Positions 32,729-42,837 of a stretch of 64,000 nt of DNA are shown piece by piece (the stretch's first letter is position 1; each line of letters opens with the position of its first letter). Origin of the DNA: Pseudomonadota bacterium. GTDB taxonomy: Bacteria > Pseudomonadota > Alphaproteobacteria > Rhizobiales > Hyphomicrobiaceae. The stretch is taken from NCBI GenBank assembly GCA_018242215.1, contig JAFECG010000022.1, forward strand, positions 248,001 to 312,000, given 5' to 3'. The notes below the pieces were generated by a model. It made no database searches and was not told the origin of the DNA. It worked only from the letters and a program-made list of their open reading frames with translations. A program made the translations under genes and the position numbers.

Positions 32729-32760
32729 CAAAAACAAAAAAGGCCCGCAGATCGCGGGCC
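32729..32760 (-). terminator. Rho-independent terminator
   Basis: Stem ggcccgc/gcgggcc with a five-base loop, followed on the minus strand by TTTTTTGTTTTTG. It terminates the membrane protein gene ending at 32781; a weaker T tract also exists on the plus strand. Confidence 0.8.
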
Positions 32761-32780
32761 TTTCGTTTCAAGAGGCAGCG

Positions 32781-34118
32781 CTAGGCTGCGACCGTGCCGA
32801 AGGTAGGCGATTTCGTAGCCTCCTCGAGTGCCATGTCGGATTTCAGTGCGATACCAATGTACCGGACTCGTCCGGCTACCCTCTCCTTTTTCACGCCAAG
32901 CTCGGCGAATTCACGTGCAAAGCTCGGAAGTGCTGCAGGCTCCTTGTTCTTAGATTCACACCAAGAGCAGTAGTCTTCATAAAGTTCAGTAGCCGTTACA
33001 CTTGATCCGTCACGGACCTCGACATTCTCCTTGTAGAAACGTTCGGTGTTGTTCTCGGGGACGAGGCGCGCAACCGGCGCCACGACCTTGCTTTCAACAA
33101 TCTTCGGCTCTGCCTGATGCACTTCTGCGGGCGGAGCTTCGATTGCGCGCGCCGGGACGACGGGAGCGTCGAGAGCGATCTCGAGCGACCGGTTGTCGTT
33201 GGCGCCGGAACGCGGCTTTTTCGATTGCACGGTCACCGGTGTGAGCACCGGAACCGCCACCGCTGCCGCAGCGGTGCTTGCTTCCGCCAACGCTCGCGGC
33301 GTGACGGGCATCGGCTGGCGATCATAAAGTCGCCACTGGCTGAATGCGACGTACATGCCGAATCCAGACCCGATCTCGAGCAGCAGGGCGACGAACAACG
33401 TCAATGCCATCTGCACATTCTCGATCTTCACGTTCGGGAAGAACGCGTTCGTAAGCTCGGTCAAGACCTTCGCTTGCGGATCGGCTTCCGTCATGACGGT
33501 CGCATTGTTGGCAGTCGCAGCATCGATCTGCGACTTGACCTCTGCGATATGCGCGTCAGCCTTTTTGGCTGAAGCGGCAGACGCAAGCTCGGCTTCGAGC
33601 GAGGTGATCTGCTGGCAGAGAGTACGACGCATGTTCGTCGTGACCTCGGTGCAGCCTTTCGACCACTTCCAGGCTTTGTCGAGCTTCAGGCCGTCGATCT
33701 GACTCTGCACCGCCTCATAAGGGCGATGCTGAGGGATCCATGCCGCTTGCTCTTCGGCGCGCTTCAGCTCAGTTCTCAAATCCTGATAGGCTTGAGCTTC
33801 CTGCGCACGATGCCCGGTCGTATCGAAGCGATTCAACGCCGCGTGACCAAGCGCGGAGGTCATGGAATAGGCCGTGACGACCGTCCAGACCAAGGCGGAT
33901 GCTGCCGCTTGAGACCAAATTCGATTGCGAACTGCGGCAAAGAAGAAAAACGGTACAAGAGCCTTCATGCAGTCGGCAGCGGCAGATGCCGCTCCGTAGA
34001 TTTGGCCGTCGAGCTCGGTTCGTCCGAGACTGAAGCCAAAACGCCAGTTCATCGCAGCGGATACGGCGAGTAAAACGCCTGCTGCGAGAACCCCCAACAC
34101 GCCTAAAACGTGTCTCAT
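32781..34118 (-). CDS. Membrane protein with P4-primase-like C-terminal motif
   Basis: 445 residues. N-terminal membrane helices (residues 1-25, 50-75, 75-95), a long coiled-coil segment (DLRTELKRAEEQAAW, SLEAELASAASAKKADAHI), another membrane helix near 240-260 (LTLFVALLLEIGSGFGMYV), an Ala/Pro linker, and a C-terminal domain FYKENVEVRDGSSVTATELY to YIGIAL. That domain resembles the winged C-terminal segment of phage P4-type primases. Function is unknown. Followed by a strong terminator. Confidence 0.65.
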   Translation of the reverse strand: MRHVLGVLGVLAAGVLLAVSAAMNWRFGFSLGRTELDGQIYGAASAAADCMKALVPFFFFAAVRNRIWSQAAASALVWTVVTAYSMTSALGHAALNRFDTTGHRAQEAQAYQDLRTELKRAEEQAAWIPQHRPYEAVQSQIDGLKLDKAWKWSKGCTEVTTNMRRTLCQQITSLEAELASAASAKKADAHIAEVKSQIDAATANNATVMTEADPQAKVLTELTNAFFPNVKIENVQMALTLFVALLLEIGSGFGMYVAFSQWRLYDRQPMPVTPRALAEASTAAAAVAVPVLTPVTVQSKKPRSGANDNRSLEIALDAPVVPARAIEAPPAEVHQAEPKIVESKVVAPVARLVPENNTERFYKENVEVRDGSSVTATELYEDYCSWCESKNKEPAALPSFAREFAELGVKKERVAGRVRYIGIALKSDMALEEATKSPTFGTVAA

Positions 34119-34905
34119 TAGAGTGCCCTCTCCTGTGAGGACCGATCGGCTACGCGATCACGATGACCGGCCATTTCGTTGTGGCCCTAGCGTCGAGGGA
34201 ACGCCGGCCAAGCTCCGGAATGCAGAACAGCCGCGATTGTCGATGGCATCCGCTTCATTCGTCTGCGAGCTTCGATGTCATCCCCATGACATCGACAGAC
34301 GAGCGATGCAAAAACCTCACAATCACGAGAACCAGAGCTGCCACTCCCGACATCGTCTCCAAGGTGCCGCCATGATTTCGCCGCAAGAAATCAGGGTGGA
34401 TAACATTTCCCAGAAGTCGAAGCGCGGGTGGAAAACCTACGCGAATTAAACTCCCCTCCCGTCCAGCCGTACCTGAGTCGGGCAGGGATGTTAATCCGAA
34501 ATGATAGTGGAATCAGAATTCTAGATTTGCGCATTCGGCATGACGCGAGCCTCTCACAACACCTTCCACAGGGCCTGTGCGGAAGTTGGAAATCGGCGGT
34601 TATCAAGAGGTTTTGCACTGCCTTATGCAAGCTTCCCGCAAGCCGCGAATGTGGCGAGGGTACGTCATCAGTGTGCTTCGCCTGCCACCGCCCGCGCGGC
34701 CATCAGGTGACACTTACATGCAGAGCGCGGCTGCGCATTTGTCCGTTTACCAAAATGGTCGCGTGAGGCATTCTGAGCGTGGTTTTGGTAACGCGTTTTT
34801 CGCGCCGGATGTTGGCTTCGCGCTGGTGATGCCCGAGTGACGTCGGCCTGATCATTTGCGGGTGCTGTCCGGGCGCGGCGTTCGGTTCGTGTTTGGAGTT
34901 TCGTC
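34119..34905. other. 787-base gap without a convincing gene
   Basis: Open frames here have no plausible start, composition or similarity. The only structure seen is the inverted repeat ttaccaaaa (34747-34755) and ttttggtaa (34783-34791), followed by cgcgttttt, which could be an operator or a weak terminator. The upstream region of the next gene lies at the right end. Confidence 0.5.
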
Positions 34906-36069
34906 ATGTCGCGTGCCGGTGCATTTCTGCTCATCACTGCCGGCTCGTTCTGTGGCGTATACGGTTATCTTTCCCCCTCCTCCGAAACCTCGAACGAACT
35001 TGCCGAGATCACACGCATCTCCGCGGCGCCCGATCGCGAGAACGGATTGGGCCGTACCTTCGCTCCGGCATCGCCTGCTTTCAGCGAAGTCATCCGCGAC
35101 GAGCCGGACGAACCGACCGCCGCATCACCGCCGAAGCCTGGGACGTGGACAACCGTCGTGACCTCCAGCCGCGCCGTTCTGTCTCCGCTCAAGGCATCCC
35201 GTCCCGCCGATGCGCTCACGCGCGAACAGCTCGCGCATGATCTGCAGCAGGGATTGCAGCGGGCGAGCTGTTATCAAGGGCCGATCACGGGAACGTGGAC
35301 CGCGGCGACCCGACGCGCGATGGCTGCATTCATGGATCGCGCCAATGCCGTGCTGCCGTTCAAAAATCCCGACTACGTGCTGCTGGCGCTGGTGCAGAAT
35401 CATCGCGAGATCACGTGCGCGGCCGAATGCCCGTCCGGACAAGTCATGGAAAGCGACGGGCGGTGCCTTCCCCACGCGATCCTAGCGCAGGCCGAAAAGA
35501 GATCGCAGCGACTCGAACAGCAGCGCTTGGCGGACATGCGTATCGCGCAAGATCGCGATCGCGTGGCGCAATCGGAGCCGTATCAGCGTGAGGTCCTTCC
35601 CTGGCAGCGAAACCAGGTCATTGCCGTCCCGCTCGATAACGTCGCGATTGCGCAGCGACCGGCACCACCGCCGGGCATGATGTCGATCGGCGGACCCACC
35701 GATGTGGCGCCGGTAGCGTCTTCAGAGAGTTCATCGGTAACGTCGCCGGAAGCAGCGACTTCCGGAGCCGGGGCCGGAGCTGGCGTCGCGGGGAGCGATG
35801 GTGGAGCTTCCGCCGAGACAGCCGCGAAATTCGCAGCGTTGCAAGCTGATCCCGATGCCGACAACCTTTCAGATGGGTCCGGCACAGCGGCTGAAGCGCT
35901 TCCGCTGCCGGCCGATGTGGTTACGCCATCGCACAATTCCCGCCGCTCCGACGCCGAACGCAAACGACGACACAACTCTTACGCTTCCGCAGGCCGGCGG
36001 CGCCACGGCGATCCGCGCCCCGGCACCGCGCGCTACAATCTGATGCAATCGCTCGGCGGCATCTATTGA
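34906..36069 (+). CDS. Secreted peptidoglycan-binding-like protein
   Basis: 387 residues. A signal-like N-terminus (MSRAGAFLLITAGSFCGVYG) and a Pro-rich linker precede a peptidoglycan-binding-like segment (residues 105-150, LQQGLQRASCYQGPITGTWT and RRAMAAFMDRANAV) with paired cysteines (ITCAAECPSGQVMESDGRCL). The C-terminal half is Ala/Ser/Gly-rich and ends in a basic tail. Probably periplasmic. The family resembles Hyphomicrobiales hypothetical proteins; no enzymatic motif. Confidence 0.7.
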   Translation: MSRAGAFLLITAGSFCGVYGYLSPSSETSNELAEITRISAAPDRENGLGRTFAPASPAFSEVIRDEPDEPTAASPPKPGTWTTVVTSSRAVLSPLKASRPADALTREQLAHDLQQGLQRASCYQGPITGTWTAATRRAMAAFMDRANAVLPFKNPDYVLLALVQNHREITCAAECPSGQVMESDGRCLPHAILAQAEKRSQRLEQQRLADMRIAQDRDRVAQSEPYQREVLPWQRNQVIAVPLDNVAIAQRPAPPPGMMSIGGPTDVAPVASSESSSVTSPEAATSGAGAGAGVAGSDGGASAETAAKFAALQADPDADNLSDGSGTAAEALPLPADVVTPSHNSRRSDAERKRRHNSYASAGRRRHGDPRPGTARYNLMQSLGGIY

Positions 36070-36074
36070 CGCGT

Positions 36075-36452
36075 TCAGGTTCGCGTGCCGCTCCGGACCC
36101 AGGCAAGGTAGTCAGGGCTTCCACCCAGGATGGGCACCACGAGCACGGCCGGGGTTTCATAGGGATGGTGCGCGACGATGTGCGCGACAGCGCGCTCCGC
36201 GCCTTCGCGCGCGAGCTTCACGATCATCACGGCCTCTTCGGCCGTCTCCGTCACGCCTTTCCAAACATAGACGGACGTCATCGCCGGCAATACGTTGACG
36301 CATCCGGCGAGGCCTTGCTCGACCAATTCCCGGCCCGCCGTCAAAGCCGTCGCCCGATCGGGGAAGGTCGCGTAAATCATCACGACACCATCGGCTGGCG
36401 CGGCGCCGCACTCTCCGTTATCCCGCGAGGGGGGCTTGTCGTTTGCTGACAC
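36075..36452 (-). CDS. cutA: CutA divalent cation tolerance protein
   Basis: 125 residues with the CutA1 core: MIYATFPDRATALTAGRELV, LAGCVNVLPAMTSVYVWKG, EEAVMIVKL and HPYETPAVLVVPILGGSPDY. A small trimeric cytoplasmic protein linked to metal tolerance. The start may be internal (MIYATF) because the first 25 residues are not conserved. Confidence 0.92.
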   Translation of the reverse strand: MSANDKPPSRDNGECGAAPADGVVMIYATFPDRATALTAGRELVEQGLAGCVNVLPAMTSVYVWKGVTETAEEAVMIVKLAREGAERAVAHIVAHHPYETPAVLVVPILGGSPDYLAWVRSGTRT

Positions 36453-36508
36453 TTGAGCGAGCCTCCCTGGCTTGCTGCGCGACGACCCGTAATACGTGAA
36501 GGGCCTCG

Positions 36509-37291
36509 ATGGCGAAAGAAAAACAGAAGTTCGAACGCATCGCTTTCGTTGCGAGCGAAGTTCCCGAAGCGATCGAGGCTCAGGCGGCCTTGATCAAGCG
36601 CTATGGCGAAACGGAACCGGCCAATGCCGACGCCATCGTCGCGCTCGGCGGTGACGGCTTCATGTTGCAGACGCTACACCGCTTCATCAACGACAAGATT
36701 CCAATCTACGGCATGAACCGTGGATCGGTCGGCTTCCTGATGAACGACTATAGGGAAGACGATCTTCTGGAGCGTCTCGCCGCCGCCGAGACCAGCCGCA
36801 TTCATCCGCTGGCGATGATCGCGACGGATGCCGGCGGCAAGGCGCACAAGAGTCTGGCGATCAACGAGATCTCGCTTTTCCGGCAGCGCTATCAGGCCGC
36901 CAAGTTGCAGATCGCAATCGACGAGAAGGTGCGCCTGGAAGAACTGATCTGCGACGGCATCCTGGTTTCCACCCCTGCCGGATCGACCGCCTACAATCTC
37001 TCGGCGCACGGGCCAATTCTGCCGATCAAATCATCCCTTCTCGCGGTGACGCCGATTAGCCCTTTTCGGCCAAGGCGCTGGCGCGGCGCCATCGTCCCGA
37101 ACAAGGTGCACATCACGATCACGGTTCTCGAGCATGAGAAGCGGCCGGTGAGCGCCGTCGCCGACCATTTCGAGACGCGCAACGTCATCCGAGTTGAGGT
37201 CGAACAGGCACGCGCCATCGAGCTCTTCATGATGTTCGACAAGGAACACGGGCTCGAGGAACGCATCCTCGCCGAGCAGTTCAGGTATTGA
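36509..37291 (+). CDS. nadK: NAD kinase
   Basis: 260 residues. [13 protein letters not shown] is the NAD kinase GGDG motif; [13 protein letters not shown] and the [23 protein letters not shown] region are the substrate-binding signatures. It phosphorylates NAD to NADP. The length is that of the short alphaproteobacterial form. Divergent from cutA with a 56-base gap. Confidence 0.95.
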   Translation: MAKEKQKFERIAFVASEVPEAIEAQAALIKRYGETEPANADAIVALGGDGFMLQTLHRFINDKIPIYGMNRGSVGFLMNDYREDDLLERLAAAETSRIHPLAMIATDAGGKAHKSLAINEISLFRQRYQAAKLQIAIDEKVRLEELICDGILVSTPAGSTAYNLSAHGPILPIKSSLLAVTPISPFRPRRWRGAIVPNKVHITITVLEHEKRPVSAVADHFETRNVIRVEVEQARAIELFMMFDKEHGLEERILAEQFRY

Positions 37292-37537
37292 AGATATCAT
37301 CCGCGCCTGATGATTCCCCGAGGGGATCCGGCTGCTCGGCACGGACGCAGCCAAAAACCGACTGGCCCTCCAAACGGTGCCTGGAAGCACGCGCGGAGGG
37401 CCATGATGTGGTTTCAAAAGTGCCGCGTTCTCGATTTCCTGGCCCGGGTGCTGATCCCGCGGGTCCCCCCGAATCAAGTTTGCAAACACAGATGTCGGTA
37501 GCGTGGCACCTTATGGTTAAGGCCAGGTTAACGCGCG

Positions 37538-38113
37538 CTAGGCTGGCCAGTGTTCTACGAGGGCTTCGACCTTCGGGCGCTCACGCTCGTCAGGCGGCTC
37601 CGTCGGTGTGCCGACATAGATGAACCCGGCAACCTTTTCGTTGTCCTTCAGTCCGAATGCCTCGCGCACGGTTGGGCTGTAGGCGATCCATTCGCTGATC
37701 CAGGATGTGCCGAATCCCAGCGCATTGGCCGCGAGGCAGAGATTGAAGCACAGCGCGCCCGCCGAGAGCACCTGCTCCCATTCCGGTGCGCCTGGGCGCG
37801 GCTTGATCGAGGAAATGACGGCTATCACCATCGGCGAGCGCAGAAACCGGGCGCGCTCCATATCGAGGCGAACGTGCGACGGCGGCTCGCGCTCCTCCTT
37901 CTCGCAGGCCTTGGCGAAGATTTCGCCGGCAGCAGCGCGGGCCTCGCCCTCGAAAACGATGAAACGCCACGGCGAGAGTTTCTTGTGGTCGGGCACGCGC
38001 GTCCCGACTGCGAGGATTTTGCTGAGTTCCTCGGGGGTTGGCCCGGGTGCGGCAAGCCGATCCGGCTTGACCGACCGTCTTGCCGCAAGAAATTCAAAAA
38101 AAGCGGTATTCAT
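37538..38113 (-). CDS. Nitroreductase family oxidoreductase (YdjA-like)
   Basis: 191 residues of the FMN-dependent nitroreductase fold: FEFLAARRSVKPDRLAAPGP (FMN-binding RRS), SPWRFIVFEGEA and FNLCLAANALGFGTSWISEW. Short like YdjA. Substrate is unknown. Convergent with the NAD kinase gene across a 246-base gap that has no clear gene. Confidence 0.9.
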   Translation of the reverse strand: MNTAFFEFLAARRSVKPDRLAAPGPTPEELSKILAVGTRVPDHKKLSPWRFIVFEGEARAAAGEIFAKACEKEEREPPSHVRLDMERARFLRSPMVIAVISSIKPRPGAPEWEQVLSAGALCFNLCLAANALGFGTSWISEWIAYSPTVREAFGLKDNEKVAGFIYVGTPTEPPDERERPKVEALVEHWPA

Positions 38114-38230
38114 GCGTTGTTCCGTACTTTTGCTTTGCCCGTTGGCTATACGAGGCTTCCGGCTGTTACAAGCGGCCCGTTACAATCAGAGTCGGGAAAT
38201 CGATCCGGAGCACGGTGCGTTGGGGGAAGA

Positions 38231-40162
38231 ATGCGCCTGAATGTCTTGAGATTCGTCGTGCCGCTTATAGCGGTTGCCGCCATCATCGGCGGCGGAGCCA
38301 TGCCGGCCATGAGCGGAGACGCGCCGACGGCCATGATCGTCCTCGACGGATCGGGCTCGATGTGGGGGCGCTTGCCGCCTGCCAACCGGCCGAAGATCGA
38401 CCTCGTGCGTCAAAAGCTTGCACAGCTTCTCGCGACGCCGTTTTCGACGCGGCTTGGTCTCGTCTCATTTGGACATCGTCGCCGAGGCGATTGCAGCGAC
38501 GTCGAATTGATTGGGGGTCCCGACAGCACGCGCCAGGACGTGCTCGACCCGATCGCAAAGCTCAATCCCCGTGGTCCCGGGCCGCTGACAGCGGGGCTCA
38601 AACTCGCGATGACGGCAATCGGCCAATCGCTCCCGGCACAAATTCTCGTCGTCGGCGACAACGCCGACAACTGCCAGCAGGATTCCTGTGCGCTCGCGCA
38701 GGAGTTCGCGAAGACCGCTCCGGGCGTTGCGATCCAGGTCATCGGCATCGGCGTGCCCGCCAACGAACGTCCGCGGATGGCGTGCATTGCTGAGGCGACC
38801 GGCGGAAATTTCTACGACATCACGGATTCCAATGGTCTCGATGCGGCGCTCGATGAAGCGACGAAGCTCGCCATTCTTTCGCCAGGCGCCGTCGCCGCGA
38901 CTGGCCCAGCGAACGCGAAGCCGACCGCGCCACCGCCGCCCGAGGGTGCATCACTTCGTGCTTCGGCCGCTCTTGCCGAAGGCGGCGCGCTGCTGACTGT
39001 TCCACTCAAGTGGCGGATCTACAAAGCCGGCGGCAAGACCGCTCTCGGCGAGAGCGAAGGCCCGGACATTTCGGCGAAGCTTTCCGCCGGGGATTATGAC
39101 GTCGAAGCGCAGCTTGGACAGATGAAGGCGCGGAAGACGATCACGATTTCCGATGGCGATGCCCAGAGCATCGTCCTGCCACTCGATGCGGCCCACCTCG
39201 TCGCACATGTTACGGCCAGCAAGGGTGGTCCGCCATCGTCTGACGCCGTCCTGACGCTCGCGTCAGACGGGCAGCCCATCTCGGTCGTACGAGGCGGCTC
39301 GGTCGATCTGTATTTGCCGCCCGCCGACTATGCTTTGACTGTCATCGACGGAGCGACGCGGTCGTCGCAATCGCTGAGACTCGCCGCGGGCGACGAGAAG
39401 TTGCTGAATGTCGACCTCTCGGCGGGACATCTCGACGTTGTCGCGACCAAAGCCGACGGGAGTGCCTTGCAGGATGTCCTCTACACTGTTGAGGCCGACG
39501 ATCCCGAAAGCCCCGACGGCCGTCGCGACGTGGCGCAATCGCGCGATCCGCACGCAAGCTTCACGCTTCCCGAAGGCACCTATTACGTCACCGCGCGCTC
39601 CGGCAGCGGCAGCATGAACAAGCGCATCGCCGTTGGCGCCGGTCAGACGGTTTCTGAGACGCTGTCCCTCGCTCTCGTCCATGTGACGATCTCGGCGCTC
39701 GTCGCCGGCGCACCTGCGAAGGCCGATCAGAACATCTTCTATCGTGTCGAACGCATCGACGGTGACCGCGTCGGCGTTGCGCAATCGCTCGGACCCGCGC
39801 TGGCGCTCGACCTTTCGCCTGGCCGCTACCGGATCAGTGCTTCGCTCGCCGCTTCGCATCTCTCGGCATCGAACGAGGTCGTCATTGCGCCAGGCAAACC
39901 TGTCGATGCGGTCATCGACATTGCATCGGGCCGGGTCGATTTCGCGCCGCCGCCAGGCGCGCCCCCCGTCATCGGCGACGTCTACTGGGAAGTCTCCGAT
40001 CAGAACGGCATGGCGATCTGGCGCGCAACCGGCGCTGAAGCGACTGCCATTCTGGCGCCAGGACAATACACGGTGCATTTCGATGCGCGCGACAGTCATG
40101 GACAGGCGGCATTCGAAGTGCGAGCGGGCCAAAGCCAGAAGATCGAGATTGGACCAGGATGA
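38231..40162 (+). CDS. Secreted von Willebrand factor A domain protein with beta-sandwich repeats
   Basis: 643 residues from MRLNVLRFVVPLIAVAAIIG (signal peptide). The VWA domain has a complete MIDAS start, D39-G-S-G-S, and VVGDNADNC further on. From about residue 230 there follow several repeats of roughly 90 residues that look like carboxypeptidase-regulatory or PEGA-type beta sandwiches (LSAGDYDVEAQLGQMKAR, LPPADYALTVIDGATRS, LPEGTYYVTARSGSGS). The longer upstream frame overlaps the nitroreductase gene and was rejected. Coupled by ATGA to the next gene. Confidence 0.85.
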   Translation: MRLNVLRFVVPLIAVAAIIGGGAMPAMSGDAPTAMIVLDGSGSMWGRLPPANRPKIDLVRQKLAQLLATPFSTRLGLVSFGHRRRGDCSDVELIGGPDSTRQDVLDPIAKLNPRGPGPLTAGLKLAMTAIGQSLPAQILVVGDNADNCQQDSCALAQEFAKTAPGVAIQVIGIGVPANERPRMACIAEATGGNFYDITDSNGLDAALDEATKLAILSPGAVAATGPANAKPTAPPPPEGASLRASAALAEGGALLTVPLKWRIYKAGGKTALGESEGPDISAKLSAGDYDVEAQLGQMKARKTITISDGDAQSIVLPLDAAHLVAHVTASKGGPPSSDAVLTLASDGQPISVVRGGSVDLYLPPADYALTVIDGATRSSQSLRLAAGDEKLLNVDLSAGHLDVVATKADGSALQDVLYTVEADDPESPDGRRDVAQSRDPHASFTLPEGTYYVTARSGSGSMNKRIAVGAGQTVSETLSLALVHVTISALVAGAPAKADQNIFYRVERIDGDRVGVAQSLGPALALDLSPGRYRISASLAASHLSASNEVVIAPGKPVDAVIDIASGRVDFAPPPGAPPVIGDVYWEVSDQNGMAIWRATGAEATAILAPGQYTVHFDARDSHGQAAFEVRAGQSQKIEIGPG

Positions 40163-41205
40163 CCGACACGAGGCGTAAGACTTTTGGTTCGCGGGTGGTC
40201 CGCATTTCGGGGTGTCTCCTTGCTGCGACGCTCGCAGCATTCATGCTGTCTTTCACTCTAGTAACAGCGTCGCTGGCGGAAGAGCCGATCCCCGATGGAC
40301 CGGCTCCGGGTCCCTGGGGACCAAGCCTCGAGAAACGCAAGAACACGACAACGGTCGAACGCGGCAAACCGAAGGGGACAGGCGTCAAGCTGGTCGCGCT
40401 GCTGACCGGTGACGGCCAGCAGATCGAGCAAGGTCTCGTCTGGCGCGTTTTCCGGACGTCGGAGCGAGCGGGCAAATCGAAGCTCCTCGCCGAGTCGCGC
40501 GACGCGAGCCCCTTCATCAAGCTTCCTCCAGGGGAATACACTGTCAACGCAGCGTTCGGCCGAGCCAACCTGACCCGGAAGATCATGGTCAAGGCCGACG
40601 GTCCGCCGTTCGAAGCCTTTGTGCTGAACGCAGGCGGCCTTCGGGTTTCCGCGCTCGTCGGCGGCAAGCCCGCACTGCCGGGAGCGGTCTCGTATTCGAT
40701 CTATCCCGATGACGGCGACGATCCCCGGGACAGCGCCGCGATCATCAGCGGCGCCAAGCCTAATCTGATCATTCGCCTCAACTCCGGTATCTACAAGATC
40801 GTCTCGATCTACGGCGACGCCAACGCAAAGATCGAAGCGGATGTGACGGTCGAGGCCGGCAAGCTGACGGAAACGACGTTGACGCACGCAGGCGGCAAGG
40901 CGACGTTCAAGCTCGTCACGCGGACCGGCGGCGAAGCCATGCCCGACACGCGTTGGACGATTCAGACCGAAGGCGGCGAGATGGTGAAGGAAAGTGTCGG
41001 CGCGCTGCCGACCCACGTACTGGCGCCGGGAAAATACCTCGTCACCGCCTCTTCCGGCGGCCACATCTTTCAGAATACCTTCGAAATCAAGGACGGCGAT
41101 AACATCAGCGTCGAGGTCTTGATGGCCAGTTCCGGCGACGATGACGGCGCGCGGATTTTGAGTGGTGCGACGACGATCGCGCCAACGGATTTCAAAAATC
41201 CGTAA
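40159..41205 (+). CDS. Secreted beta-sandwich repeat protein, partner of the VWA protein
   Basis: 348 residues. A signal peptide (about 1-40, ending in SLAEE) is followed by repeats of the same kind as in the VWA protein (LPPGEYTVNAAFGRANLTRK, LNSGIYKIVSIYGDANAKIE, LAPGKYLVTASSGGHIFQNT). No catalytic motif. The four-base overlap with the upstream gene implies joint expression; the two proteins may form a periplasmic or surface complex. Confidence 0.75.
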   Translation: MTDTRRKTFGSRVVRISGCLLAATLAAFMLSFTLVTASLAEEPIPDGPAPGPWGPSLEKRKNTTTVERGKPKGTGVKLVALLTGDGQQIEQGLVWRVFRTSERAGKSKLLAESRDASPFIKLPPGEYTVNAAFGRANLTRKIMVKADGPPFEAFVLNAGGLRVSALVGGKPALPGAVSYSIYPDDGDDPRDSAAIISGAKPNLIIRLNSGIYKIVSIYGDANAKIEADVTVEAGKLTETTLTHAGGKATFKLVTRTGGEAMPDTRWTIQTEGGEMVKESVGALPTHVLAPGKYLVTASSGGHIFQNTFEIKDGDNISVEVLMASSGDDDGARILSGATTIAPTDFKNP

Positions 41206-41761
41206 GCACCCAGTCGGTCGGGCAGCCGTTTTCGCGCATGCGCGTCTCGACGCGGTCATGCTGCTCGGTATCGCCGCTTTCGAGGAAAGCCGCTCGCGCC
41301 ATCTGCCACTGTTCGCAGGCGCTCGTCAGATCGCCGGCCTGATGCGCGGCTTCGCCGAGCGCCAGGCGCGCGGAGGCGTGAGCTGACGGCGGACCGTGAA
41401 GCGCACCGTATCCCGCAGCAGATCGCAACGCCGACATGCGCGCGTCGCCGTTACTAAGGCGTTCATTGGCGTGCGCGAGATCGAGATAGAGGCCCGCGAG
41501 CGACGCTTTTTCGCCGTTCGCAATCGCTCTCTCGATTTTTCCGGTGATCACCTCAACGCTTTCAATGACGGGACGGCGATCGGGTTCGACCGCAACGCGT
41601 GTGGGCGTCGCGACGGCGTGCACGGGTGCGGGGGAGCGGGCCCTTCTTCGTCGGCGTGAAAGCAGCAGAAGCAGCGTCAACAGCACCGCGACGGGAAGCA
41701 CGAAAACCAACACATCGAGCAGCACATCAGACGATGCCGTGCCGGCCATTGCGATCCCCAT
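41192..41761 (-). CDS. Membrane-anchored TPR-like protein of unknown function
   Basis: 189 residues. An N-terminal membrane helix (LLDVLVFVLPVAVLLTLLLL) is followed by a basic stretch and a helical region resembling tetratricopeptide repeats (LAGLYLDLAHANERLSNGDA, LALGEAAHQAGDLTSACEQW). Converges with the preceding gene, overlapping its end by 14 bases. Confidence 0.65.
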   Translation of the reverse strand: MGIAMAGTASSDVLLDVLVFVLPVAVLLTLLLLLSRRRRRARSPAPVHAVATPTRVAVEPDRRPVIESVEVITGKIERAIANGEKASLAGLYLDLAHANERLSNGDARMSALRSAAGYGALHGPPSAHASARLALGEAAHQAGDLTSACEQWQMARAAFLESGDTEQHDRVETRMRENGCPTDWVLTDF

Positions 41762-41799
41762 TCAAACGCCGCGCCGCAATTCCCTCGCGACGAAACCTA

Positions 41800-42837
41800 T
41801 CAGCGGAACGGAGCCGCGTACATCAGGCCGCCTTTGGTCCATAAATTGTTGAGCCCGCGATCGAGCTTCAGCGCAGAGCTTTGCCCGAGCGTCCGCTCGA
41901 AGATTTCCCCGTAATTGCCGACCTGCCTGACGATCTGATAGGCCCAGTCGCGGGACAGTCCGAGTGGCGCTCCGAGATCGGCATCGAGGCCGAGAAAACG
42001 GCGCACCTCGTGCGAAGGCGATGCCTTCATCGTATCGATATTGCTGCTCGATATGCCGAGTTCTTCCGCGCCGACCAGCGCCATGGCGGTCCATCGCACG
42101 ATTGCGAACCATCCGTCGTCTCCGAGGCGGACGGCGGGCCCGTAAGGTTCCTTAGTGATCAATTCCGGAAGCATCATCTGATCGGCGCCGCTCGCCAAGC
42201 GACTCTTCTCGTAGGCGAGCAGAGTCATGTCGCCGGTCAGAACCGTGCAGCCGCCATCCGAGTAGGTTTTGACCAGTTCATCCCAGCGGTCCGAGGTGAT
42301 GAGCTGATAGCGCATCTTGCGGACGCCGAAATAATCGGAAATGGCCGTCTCGTCGCTCGATCCTGCGAGAACGCAGATCGAAGCTCCGGACAGCTCCAGG
42401 ACACTCGCGATCGAGTGGTTGCGCGGAATGATGAAGCCTTGGCCGTCGTAGTACATAATCCCTGCAAAGCGGGCGCCAAGTTCGGTGTCGCGCGTCAGAG
42501 TCCATGCGGTCGCGCCGAGAAGAACGTCGACCTCCTGCTGTTGCAGCGACTTGAACTTGTCGGCCGCATTGAGGCTTATGAATTTGACTGCGTCACGATC
42601 GCCCAACACGGCTGCCGCCAGTGCCGAACAGAACTCAACGTCAAGACCGCTCCACGTGCCTCGCGGATTGACCTCGCTGAAGCCGGCGGCATGGTCGGTC
42701 ACGCCGCAGATGATCTTTCCCCGGGCGCGTACCGCGTCGAGTGTATTGATCGGGGCACTCAGAACCGGCGACGACAGACCCGCGGCCAGTATCAGAAGCG
42801 AAACCGCCGCCGTCAGGACACGCACACCCATTCTCAT
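41800..42837 (-). CDS. Periplasmic amino-acid-binding protein (AapJ-like)
   Basis: 345 residues from MRMGVRVLTAAVS with a signal peptide ending near VLSAP. LDAVRARGKIICGVTDHAAG, GTWSGLDVEFCSALAAAVLG and ADKFKSLQQQEVDVLLGATAW are typical of the general L-amino acid transporter binding protein. No permease or ATPase genes adjoin it, so it is an orphan copy. A TTG at 42855 is a less likely start. Confidence 0.9.
   Translation of the reverse strand: MRMGVRVLTAAVSLLILAAGLSSPVLSAPINTLDAVRARGKIICGVTDHAAGFSEVNPRGTWSGLDVEFCSALAAAVLGDRDAVKFISLNAADKFKSLQQQEVDVLLGATAWTLTRDTELGARFAGIMYYDGQGFIIPRNHSIASVLELSGASICVLAGSSDETAISDYFGVRKMRYQLITSDRWDELVKTYSDGGCTVLTGDMTLLAYEKSRLASGADQMMLPELITKEPYGPAVRLGDDGWFAIVRWTAMALVGAEELGISSSNIDTMKASPSHEVRRFLGLDADLGAPLGLSRDWAYQIVRQVGNYGEIFERTLGQSSALKLDRGLNNLWTKGGLMYAAPFR

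Noticed and set aside
34428..34766. 112-codon open frame in the 34.1-34.9 kb gap
   Set aside because: No ribosome binding site, unusual composition and no family resemblance.
37550..38230. Upstream extension of the VWA protein
   Set aside because: It runs antisense through the nitroreductase gene; a signal peptide begins at 38231.
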